Assembly (NCBI RefSeq): GCF_051401765.1
Contig: NC_135073.1
Location: forward strand, 8,432,001-8,496,000
Origin: Calliopsis andreniformis
Taxonomy: Eukaryota; Arthropoda; Insecta; Hymenoptera; Andrenidae
Length of the DNA: 64,000 nucleotides
Direction: 5' to 3'
Each line of letters starts with the position of its first letter. Within the stretch, counting starts at the first letter, position 1. Position numbers and translations under genes: made by a program. The notes below the pieces were generated by a model that was not told the origin of the DNA, did no database searches, and saw nothing but the letters and a program-made list of their open reading frames with translations. This document shows, piece after piece, positions 39,701-49,900 of this stretch.

Positions 39701-40049
39701 TATTTTACGCTGGAATTCAGACTGCTTGCAAGTTTAAAAAGAAGATGTAGTCTACGGGAATGTGAATATTTCTCGATTTTCTTTGCCGTGAAAAATATTT
39801 TAAATAACTGCAGTGTAATACTATCGTATATTGATTCTATTTAAGCTTCCTCTTCGTACTAAATTAGTAAATCAGTATAACCGTATTTATTTATAAATAC
39901 ATATCGATTAAACTTATGTCTACATTATAAAAAATAAATATGTATATTCTCCTACACAATTATTACTTTCAAAGTTATAAATTACACAAATATTAGAAAA
40001 TTTCTGCTTGAATAGCTACACTGATTCTTCCACTTATTCGGACCATTTA
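36791..40049. other. AT-rich spacer with a medium-GC patch (38160-38760)
   Basis: Mostly AT-rich. The patch carries a 70-codon plus-strand frame (38178-38390) of mixed composition preceded by an acceptor-like TTGTTTGCAG, but it has no donor and no recognisable family, so I do not call it. Nothing else was seen. Confidence 0.45.
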
Positions 40050-40460
40050 TATTTCGCGCGTACTCAATTTTAGGAATCACGTGACCCTGTGACGTCAGCT
40101 GCCGTTGGCAGTTCCAGTCCCATTTCGGTTATGGACGGAAGGAGGAACGCATTAATAATTTCATCTCGCAAATTATTGTTGCTATACTAAGGTATAGTCG
40201 CTGTTATATAATATTAAATTGTAATTTGTTTTTATTAACTTTGTTTGGAATAGAATGGAATGAATATATTATAATCTTCTTTGGCGTACGTTTAATTTTT
40301 CAGTGCTCTTTGCTTCGAGAACGAGGTTACGCCATCTTTCTGTATGTAAGCGTGTATGCTACTTGACATTTGTATGTACCGCGTTGAGGTTTAAACTGCT
40401 TCTAATTTTACGCACAACGCTACAATACACTGCAATGTGAGTACTTTTCGATTTTATTTC
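40050..40460 (+). repeat. Promoter-like cassette, copy 3
   Basis: Best-preserved copy of the cassette, on the opposite strand from copies 1 and 2 and about 27 kb away. Plus-strand order: ATTTCGCGCG (E2F-like, 40051-40060), TCACGTGA (40077-40084), TGACGTCA (40090-40097), CCCATTT (YY1-like, 40119-40125), ATG at 40131 opening 19 codons (starting MDGRRN) before a stop, donor ACTAAG|GTATAG (exon end 40191), acceptor AATTTTTCAG (AG at 40302-40303), a 133-nt exon with TTCGAGAACGAGGTTACG, and donor GCAAT|GTGAGTACTT (exon end 40436). The implied intron is about 112 bp. The unit reads as a promoter plus two short 5' exons; what they join to is unknown. Confidence 0.7.
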
Positions 40461-41130
40461 TTGCAAGTAATTTGGAATACTTGTGCTGCTCAGCTAGTAC
40501 AAATGTATAATGTAAGAATGCAAAAATATTTTAAAATGCTTGTCAAAAATAAGGAATATTTCTTGTGAGTTTTTAAATGTTATTGATAATAATAATAATA
40601 TTTTATCAATAGCTCTATAAATGAAAATTGTCATATTATTAATGTCAGCATTATGTTATTAATATACGTAATTTGATACTATGTAGAATACACTAAATTC
40701 ACTGCTCATTATTAAAACAATTTTAATTTTTATGGAATAATACATTTTAAATTCATTATTACGATGTGTTACATGATATTAAAGTATATTAAGTGAGGTT
40801 ATAATTCCCGTACGATCTTCTCTACAATTTAGAAAGAAATGCATACATTATTAAAATTTCTCTTTTTCGTGTTCCGTAATGTATGCCTCTTAAAATTAAA
40901 TTGAATGAAAAGAAATTATGGAAACACTTCTGTATCTTAAAATTCACTGATAACAATTTCGTTTAAAAATTAAAATTTAAAATGAAGTAGAATTCCAGTA
41001 TTCTCTTTCAACTTTTCCAACTCGAAACCAAGTTACAAACGTCTACATTAGTCAGAAGTAAGCTCAAAAGCTGCAACAAAATGCGAAAAAAGTAAGAACC
41101 TGTCAGAAAAATTTTTCCACACATTATACT
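40461..41130. other. AT-rich spacer
   Basis: Contains a short AAT repeat near 40587-40601. Otherwise AT-rich, turning A/C-rich on the plus strand after 40980. It would be intron if copy 3 is transcribed. Confidence 0.5.
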
Positions 41131-41870
41131 TGTACTCAAAAACAGGGGAAATCACTTCGAGCGAAACAGACTAGAATGCAACCGCGCCGTGCTACATAGA
41201 TACACAGAATGTGCACATCGTATCAAAACAATTTCACAAGATTCATTTTTAAGGAAACAAAAATGAAGGTGCATTTCTTTGGCGCAGTAGCTACTAAGAA
41301 TTTCGCGAGAAATTAAGTCTTTTGCAAGATTCACGTATTTAAACCAGTTCGCAGGAGCCATTTTGAGCATAATAGATATTCGTGGCACTTTCCCTACGTG
41401 GTCGTGTTTCACGTTGCATACACCTGTTATCGTCTTGTCGAGGAAAAGCGCCGCCACGGGAGGTCGAGGGCACGGGCAGTAGATTGCAAATGAGAGCTTT
41501 TGCGATGGCTATATTTCTTGCCAGGGTTTTTAATTCCGCGGCCAACACGACGCCAGTCCAGAGATTTCCGAGCTCTCCCCGTTTTGCTCCTTTCTCCGCA
41601 ATTCTCCACCTTCCCGCCCACTTCACTCGTCTAGCTCTTTCTCTCTGTCGTGATCGTTCTTTTACCGCGGACTGTTTGACGTGAATTAAATATTCGCCCG
41701 TATTGTAAGAGATTATCCGTAGTCAGACTTCGTGCGTGTAAAACGTCGGAATGACGGTGCGCGAATCGCGTTGCCCAGAATCGATCGCGTGCCGCGGCCT
41801 ACAACACGTCTGCAACACGCTTTTCTCTTTATGAAGATTGACGTGTGTATACACGAGACTATTTAAAGAC
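41131..41870. other. CpG-rich island
   Basis: GC-rich core at 41400-41820 with overlapping frames up to 101 codons on both strands, none recognisable. Confidence 0.45.
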
Positions 41871-42540
41871 GAACGAGGTGGGGAGGGGGATTTGACATAA
41901 TCGCGGTGACAAGAATTTTATTTTGAATAGTTTGTACCATGTTAAACAGGTCGGTGTTGTGGTATGGAAATTACTAAGGGTGCTAAGCGAGAAGTCCATT
42001 AATTTTCCTCAAAATCATACAAGTTTTACAACAATGATGTTCGAAAGTTTATGGATAGGTGTGAAGTAGGTACATTTTATAGTATATTATAAAACGAGTT
42101 GAATTAAGGTGAACTTAGTTTCTCAATATTGAGAATAATGGATCTGTTTTGAGTTTAAATGAGCAGTGCAAGTCATGTAAATATTTTGTATTAGTTTGGA
42201 CTATGGTTTCACATGTATATACTAATTCTTCTGTCCTCTTTTTATAAAATGTTACGATTTTCCCTAATTGGCAGCTTTATACGTATTGCGTATCTATTAC
42301 TATCCTAGTATACTGTTTGGGACTTTAAATGGGATATGAGAAAGATTTTTTGTTTGATATAATTTCCTTTCAGTGAAATCTTATTAATATGTATCCTGAA
42401 GGTTTGGACTTTTTTGAAATTTTGTGTATACCTCCACCTTCGAATACTTCATTCTTAACGCATCAATTTCTACCTATGAACTTATATTGAACCTAAAGAT
42501 GAAACTAGTAGGTACATTAACGCAAAATTCGCGACGCATA
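41871..42540. other. AT-rich spacer
   Basis: G/T-rich on the plus strand at its left end, C-rich at its right end. No feature was recognised. Confidence 0.5.
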
Positions 42541-43540
42541 AAATCCGATGTCGAATCCAAAACCACGAAGAAGCGAGCTGGAAATGAAGTTTTCTAATAG
42601 TCAGGTTCGACGACCGAGCAATAACCCGGCTAATAATCAGCCTCCAATAATATCAACACGTATTACAGTTACAAGGCAAGCCGCAGTGTCCTATATCATA
42701 AGACCCCTAATGCCGTCTCGTCGTCGCGTGCACCCTTACCGGTGCCCAGCAAGGAAAAAGGAGGTAATACGTGCATCAATAAACGACGTCTGTGAAGATC
42801 AAAGACGAGGCTGCTGCGAGGAAGGCAAGTGTCATGATTCAAAGCCCAGGAAAGGTGCTCGACACGCACGAATACCTGCCGCACGATCCTTATATTCCTT
42901 CCTGCCCCGTGTCCCGTGTTTTCTCTTGTCCGTTCACGTTTCACCTGAGACCCAGCTGCCCGTGAAAGAGGGGCTCTAGATCAGGCAACGCCTCTGAACG
43001 AGGGCCTCTGCATGTTGTTGCAGAGGAGAGATCGTGTATCGAGGCGGCAGCAAGGGTGGCGGGATGGAGAAGGAGGTCGAGGAGGTTCAGGAGAAGATGG
43101 TGGTGGATGTGGTGGAAGGTTGAACGGTGGCCAGGGTGGGGGTTAACGACCCCGATAGTCGCGATAGGACGTGCGTGAGCCCTCGCACGACTGATTACGA
43201 GTGAGCGACCCTTTGACGATCACGATCGACCAGCTTGACGGGCGCGAAAGCGAGACGGAGGGACAGCACTGGCTAGCTGGAAAGAGAGGAGATCGAGCCT
43301 CCACACATGTGTGATCGACCCGAGCGTGAGCGTCGAAGAGAGCATCGCCTTAGGGGCTCTCCAGAGTGAAGGGGTTAGTTACACTGATGCGGTGTACGCG
43401 GCTACTATCGTGTATCAGCGTAGATAAATGACCGGATGTACTTCGTGGCGCATACGCTGGCAGAGACGTCGCGTTAACGTTTTTGCCGACGCGAAGAAGG
43501 AAATTGCCCGGATGACTTTCAATTGTTACGATCACTGTTG
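42541..43540. other. CpG-rich island with a G-rich tract
   Basis: A 143-codon plus-strand frame starts at an ATG at 42548, but is basic and low-complexity without a recognised domain. 43050-43145 has many short G runs (GGTGGCGGGATGG, GGAGG, GGTGGTGG, GGTGGGGG), able to form G-quadruplexes on the plus strand. Confidence 0.45.
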
Positions 43541-44130
43541 GATTTAAGGGGTTGCATGCAGTAAACGTTTTGAAAAAATGTTGCAAACAAGGTGTATGAG
43601 GTTCCTGAATTACATTTTGAAGTGGATAGTTTAAGTAATTCTGAGCTGGTATTTTTGGGTCACCCATGAGTTGAGTTATCAATACTTGGAAATAGTAACT
43701 GATGTTTCTGCAATTATTATTCTGCAACTATTATTGCTATATCACTATAGCAATATCCCTACAAGGTTCTTATGTATTGGTTTCAATTCTAATCTTCTTA
43801 CAAAATTTCATTTCTTTTTCCTAAGAAGTTGTATATACATCTGTACATATACTCCTCATAGTATCCAAGGGTTCATCATCCAGGAAAGTTAGATTTATAC
43901 TTTCCCTGCTGGACTCTATTTTTGTTTGCGCACTAAGTTCAGTACTCTTATAATTGCTATCAAAGTATTCTAATAATAGATACATCTCTCTCTTTCCCAT
44001 TTCGAGAAATAAGAACTTCCCTTCACAGACAATTGTTACACAAAGATACCAGACTACTGAATTTCAGTGATAAAACGCAAAGTGTTCGGCCTAGCCAAGC
44101 GATTTAGCTGAAGTTCCCATTTCTTATCCC
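43541..44130. other. AT-rich spacer
   Basis: 43550-43720 is strongly G/T-rich on the plus strand; 43970-44100 is C-rich. No feature was recognised. Confidence 0.5.
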
Positions 44131-44870
44131 CGAAATCCCGAGCTCAAGACACGCAGGAAATGGTATAGACCACAGGTAACCGGACCTAATCAGGATACAC
44201 AGAATCGTTCGCGAAGTTATGCGAGATATAGTCATTTGTGGACCCTTGAATTCGTATTTATGTTTGTACCCGCCGTTTGGCAGCGGCGGTGGCAGCGACG
44301 GTGGTGAGAGTCTCGTGGAATTGAAATGCAAATAGTGGGATCCGGGATGCAAATTCCGGTTGCATGGGGTAACGCCAGCCAGCCATCCCGAACGAATGAG
44401 CGAACGAACGAACGAAACACGGCCCAGGGCAGGCACGGATCAGTTCAGAACGGAACCAAAAGGAATGGAACTGAGTGGACTGCGGATAAAGTGAGAAGGA
44501 GAAAGAGAGAGGGAGAATGGGTGGGTGGGAGGGAAGGTGGTGGGCCGAGGAAGAAGAGGGTGAGCGATGAGTGGGGCAGAGAAAGAAAGACAAAAAATTG
44601 ATTGCAATTCGGCGCCACTCTCGGCTTGCTCGAGATAAAAGTAATGCGTTTCGTGCATAACGAGTCCCTCCGCTTTCACCCAACCCTCTTATCCTCGCGT
44701 GTTGCCCACGTTCTCTCCCTTCTATCGCCACCCACCACACCCCCTTACTTGCTCTATGCCGCCTTATTTCGTACTGCCACTTTGTTTTCAACTTCTCGCA
44801 TTACTTCGTGGTCTATCTTCTTAATGAGTCACTTCGATCATGTGGGCTTGCAGAATCCTTTGTAATTCAG
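44131..44870. other. CpG-rich island with purine-rich tract and AACG microsatellite
   Basis: A short GAACGAAT/GAGCGAAC/GAACGAAC repeat lies at 44390-44416. 44440-44600 is nearly all purine on the plus strand with GAGAG and GGGAGGGAAGG runs. Long frames on both strands (up to 177 codons, 44258-44791 minus) are compositional and unrecognised. Confidence 0.5.
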
Positions 44871-46430
44871 TTGATTATGCACCAATATGCAATGGTTGAT
44901 TATGAAGCCTATGATCGAAACAAGATGAAAGTAGGATATACAAAATTGTAGATACAATGAGTTGTTCAATTTTGAACCTGTCGACATTCATATCTATTAT
45001 TATAAACTCTTAATTGGTATGGTGTCAGTATTGCAGTACGTCCTCCTTAATTCTATTATAGAAAACATGTATGATAATACTACAACATAGAAATTTCATA
45101 GATTTTTAGATTGCTGATCCTTATAAGTGACCACCAAAGGATAGAAGATTGCATATTGCGTGCTAAGGGCAAGAATTGTTTAATCTTACTTTTCAGTCAA
45201 AAGTTAATTGACAAAAGAGCTTTCAAGTTTCTACTTCAATCTTCTTTTGCAAATTCATCAAAGAAATCTATAAAACAAAGAAGAAGGTGTTTAACTTTCT
45301 TAATAAGGATGTTAACCACAGTGTTCAGTAATCCTTCGTCCTCTTCAGTGCCTTCTCATATACTGAATGGGATCGATACTTGGTAATTATATTAAGCAGA
45401 ATGTCAGCGACAGTAACTGACCTGCGGCACAGCTTATTTCGTGATAGAAGTATCATTGTTCTGCGCTGAACGACAATCGGACGGTTAACAGGAAGTAATT
45501 GGACATTGGTAGTTACCATCCAGCGAAGCACATCGGTAATTCGTGGGGTAGGTAAAGATCAGTTGTCACTGTTAGCCTGACTCTGTTTCGCATACCTCGT
45601 GCATATCCATTTTCTGTCACTTTTCTACTGGCGATGGTGATTCGATTAACAATTACGCAAGTAGGCAGTGGGACGTGCCCGTGTCACTATGAACCTCGTG
45701 AATGTGTAATCGCAATGAGATTCCGCTGTGATATTCGTTTTCTGGCGGTAATTAGTGATACTTACGTGTTGTCTCGAATACTTGTTTCAGTTGTTAAATA
45801 CTTCATGTACAGTTACTGGAAATACACGAATGTTGTACAGAAAAGTAAACGTATTATTAGAATAACAAATTCGCTGTTTACTTAAATGTTTTATTAGTGA
45901 AATTAGAGGGTGAAGAGAAAAATAAAAATATTACACAGCTATAAAGAAACAACTTCATTGAGAAAATAAGTTTTTAATATTTTAGTTCATCAGATTCACA
46001 GCTACTTTCTGTAGCTAATTTTATAATTAGAACAGGATATAACATGCTACATATATAGCGTGACAACTGACAGTTCTATTTTAACAAATTTTCAAATATG
46101 AATTTACCGTCAAGTTCACCTTTCATCTCCTTCTGTGAACATAAAAATACAACACAAAGATATGAAAACAAAATTCTGAATATTAAATCATATTACTCGA
46201 AAACTGTTGAATATACGGAAGTAATGCAAGTACAACAATAAAAATTAAAATTAGAAACTTAAAGAATTTTATGTAGGATTTTAACGCCTAATCTTATTTC
46301 GAAAAGTGTAACGGTTTTTGAGTAGCACCTACCAACCATATTGGCAATTTTGTTTCGATGAAAGTGACTTTTACGATCTGTTCTTTCCGCAAATATACGC
46401 CCCATACTACCATATAGCCTTACAGTCGAC
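44871..46430. other. AT-rich spacer
   Basis: G/T-rich on the left (44870-45000), C-biased on the right (46050-46430). A medium-GC patch at 45380-45760 shows no exon signals. Confidence 0.5.
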
Positions 46431-47960
46431 GTTTCCCAACCCATTCAGTAGTAAGAACCGCGTTAAGTCAGACAGTGTCTGTCAGTGTCGCTTTCCCAGC
46501 GAAAGGGTTAACTCGATTGATCAGTCGTTTCATAAAACCAACAACGCCGAGCGGGCACGTTTTATCAGGTCGAGCTCAGTGGACAGAAAAAGCAAAGGGT
46601 GTCAACCGAGGCATGTCAGTGGTGGCGGGGACAGAAAGAGAGAGAGGAACATCGATTACGGTGAAATTAACATTTAAAAGCGGAAAATTTGCAAGTGCCA
46701 AGAAGGCCAGCGCTGTACTAACTGTGTACGCGGACTGTAACCGTGCCACCGTGCATAATGTAGCCCCTCTAGACACGCGCGTTCTCGTTACTGGGCGCGA
46801 GCAGTTCGCGAGACAGAAACGGAAGCTGCGGGGGCGGAGGGGAGGCGGGTCGAGGTGGGAAAAGAGAGGCGGCGAATGAAAAGCGTGGGGAAAGAGGAAG
46901 GTCGAGCTGGAATAACGTTAAGAAGGGAGAGGAGAAGTTGGGGTGCGAGGGAGAGAGCGAGAGGGCTACCCTTGCTGCTAAATGTAAATGTCCGGCATTT
47001 GTTACTTCGCCTGTATGACCCTGGCTGTTTGTTTGTATCTGCGGTACGAGCGAGCCGTGCTGCAGGAGAGGGCGAAGCAGGAAGAGGCGAAGGAGAAAAT
47101 GATGGAGGTGGAGAACGAGCAGACACCGGCAACACCAACGGCTGTGTTCGCCGTGTCTTTTTTTGTTCTCGCTTTTGGTATCTACTCTTTTATTCCCCTG
47201 CTCTCACCGACGTTCCCCGTAAGCCGCCGCTTCGGTACGCTCATTTGTAAAATTTTATGATGGCCCCCGCTGCGTTGTATCCATTACGGCCTGGCGACCA
47301 GCTTCTTTTTTACGAATTTCGTTTTAATTACTGACCTGTCCGGGGATTCGCGCGCAGTCGCCCCCTGTGGCGAGCGTGCCCGACAGCGCGGAGGCTAAAC
47401 ACCGTTGTAGATCGATTTGGGGACAGACGTATCCGCGGACTATTGAAATCCCGCGGCATTGCATCGTCTCCCCCAACGCGAGCTTCCCTTCTCGATACGT
47501 AATTCTCCGCGCTGCGAGGCCTGTTCGCGCGGGGACGGAGAACGATAAACGGCCAGCCGGAAGCCACGGGGTCAGAAAGGGGTATCGAAAGGGCAGAGGG
47601 CTGAAAAATTCGCTCGTCGATCAAAGGGTTTAACGAGCTCCAAGGAGAGATGATTAGTCACGCGGTCGCGCGTACACGACGCGACGAAGGAAAATGCGGA
47701 AAGCGGTCGATTATTTTGTAAACTGCTCGTTATCTCCCTTGGAACCGACACAGTAGGAAGTTCGAAAGCTGAGTAGTATGTAGAGTTCGTGTTACGAGAT
47801 AGTAACACTTCTACGCGATTCCTGGGTATCGTATTTCCAACGAGTAACAACTTTCCACGTTTGCTTCAGAATCCTTCGCGATTCTCGTACGTATGCTTTC
47901 CTCCGTGTTAGAGTAGAGTTACTAGGGGATGTATATTTTTCGGCGTAGTCCTCGCCGCCG
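46431..47960. other. CpG-rich island with a long GAGA-rich purine tract
   Basis: 46790-47130 is overwhelmingly purine on the plus strand with repeated GAGAG, GGAGAG and GAGCGAGAG words, the type bound in insects by GAGA-factor-like proteins. The rest is CpG-rich with chance frames on both strands. See the separate entry for one small frame with membrane-like features. Confidence 0.5.
46988..47260 (+). CDS. Candidate small membrane protein frame, 90 codons (doubtful)
   Basis: ATG at 46988. The translation has two hydrophobic stretches: residues about 4-18 (ICYFACMTLAVCLYL) and about 52-71 (VFAVSFFVLAFGIYSFIPLL). Between them lies a charged, helix-prone segment rich in Glu, Lys and Arg (about residues 19-45). 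That is a coherent two-pass or hairpin membrane layout. Against it, the charged segment is simply the translation of the GA-rich tract, the opposite strand and other frames are also open, no homologue is recognised, and nothing shows transcription. I list it because of the layout, at low confidence. Confidence 0.15.
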   Translation: MSGICYFACMTLAVCLYLRYERAVLQERAKQEEAKEKMMEVENEQTPATPTAVFAVSFFVLAFGIYSFIPLLSPTFPVSRRFGTLICKIL

Positions 47961-48720
47961 TGGCACGGAATATTTAATGCAATTCGGTATTCTTATGTCT
48001 TTCGCGTTGATAATTAAATTAGATATTCTAATGTTACTATAAGATACTGACTTATGAATATGTATTTTATTGTCTTGAAAACAGTGTTTTTTTGTTTTTT
48101 GTTTCAGTGACGAAAGTGGATTGTTTTATTGACTCTGTTTGATTTAAAACTAAATGAAGAAAATTATCGCATTTTGTTTCAAATAGAGAATGGTATTCGA
48201 AGGTGGAGAATTATCGATGACTACGTAACATTAGAGTGAGTAGCTACACTGTACTATTTTGTTTATGTTACTTATCTTGGTTGAAAGTATTCCTATCCTA
48301 TACTGGATAGGAATTACATTATACATAATACAGCAAAATAATATTACAGACGAAGTATTTGAATTATTAATAGATCTATATGTTGAGTGATGCTGTTGAT
48401 AAATGATACGTCATATTTTTATAATAATTGTGTTTTATGGTCCATTACAATTTTTCTACTTTGGAATAACCTAAATTGTTCATTTCTGATTTTATTCTGT
48501 GTTTTTATTTCTTATTTTTATCTAATGAGACATTTTGTTCCTTGAATATTTTCTCAAAAACATCATTAATAGTTTTAATATTAACTGAAAGACAACTTCC
48601 AACATCATTCTTATTTGTACAACATCAAAATCATACTTAATGTATATTAGGTCTCCTAATAATGGCAAACAAAATCTCAAAATTGGTTTTCATTTCTAAC
48701 ATTAATTGTAACTTTAACAT
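47961..48720. other. AT-rich spacer
   Basis: G/T-rich at 47990-48260, then C-biased at 48541-48720 (hand count 30 C, 13 G). No feature was recognised. Confidence 0.55.
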
Positions 48721-49900
48721 TACGGAATTTACAAATCAGACTCTTCCGCTCGCTCTTCCTCTCCACTCTCCCATACAATGAAGGAGATCGCTCGGTTCCT
48801 CGCGATCGTCCCATAAATTTGAATTTCACAAATACGGATGAACTCGGTGCACCGGGATGCATATCCTTATTTGATATTTCGGTCGAACTTATCCCGACAA
48901 TAGGCAGCAGCTTGAGCTAATAATATTCCTCCTTCGGCGAAGCCAAGGATGGCGGGGACGGGGGACAGGCCCCAGAATCAGAACGGCGAGGGTTACTTTC
49001 GTGCGCCGGCTTTTTCCTCCGTCCCGTCTTCGTTCATCCCGCGATAGGAGCGTTTTCCTTTCTCTTTGGCCTGACAAGAAAAGCATTGTGCGGAAAACTT
49101 CCACACGCCAACGAGCGGAGCCGCGCCGACAACTGGCGTACTTGTATGAGGCCGCCACTCTTTTGATATTTCAACGTAGTAGACGAGTGGCGTGTCGTAA
49201 TGAAATCATCTCCAGTGCTTTGATCTTCCCCTCGCGCGCCTCTCTCCTTTCCACTATGAGCAACCTCCGCGTCGCTTTCCCTTGAAAACGGCTACGCAAC
49301 CCCCCATTCGGCACGCCATCCCTCCCCCGCACCCTTTCCCCTAGCCAACTTCTCCACCGACACCCTTCCAACCGTCCCCACCCCTTAGTCCTCCGCTGCT
49401 TCTTCCCGACCCCCGACAATCCCTACTATAATGAGTTCCTTCTGCGCTTTCTTCGCCGCGATACATTTTTACCATGCGAAAAGCAATTTCCTAATTATGG
49501 CAAGCGCTAACCGGTTGTCCTTTGTCGCACGACGCTCCTTCCTACCGACGGTTGCGTCGCCCGACCGGCCTGGTAATTGCGTTTTCGCGTACTGTTTTTC
49601 GCGCGACGACGTTAATAGACGCCTGGACAGAAAGTACCAGTCGGAGAGGAAAGGGAACGATGGCTGGTGGACTGCAATAATTCTTGGATTCTCGGCGCCT
49701 GGTGGCTGGTAACGGTCAACCGTCTGTCGAGGGAAATACGTGCTGTACGGTTTTCAGGTAGCATGTCTGTTCTTGGTCAAAGACTATCTTTGAGGCAGGG
49801 GGCCGTTTGAACTGGCTTACGAATGCGACCAGCGCTTCGACTCCTACGGAAAGTCGTCCTCCTGCTTAAATATTTCACGTGGTACCTCTGTGAATACGAA
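48721..49900. other. CpG-rich island with a pyrimidine-rich tract
   Basis: 49220-49430 is pyrimidine-rich on the plus strand. Frames of 82-94 codons on both strands overlap and are not recognisable. Confidence 0.45.

Noticed and set aside
42548..42979. 143-codon plus-strand frame starting with ATG
   Set aside because: Basic, low-complexity, no domain; an opposite-strand frame is also open.
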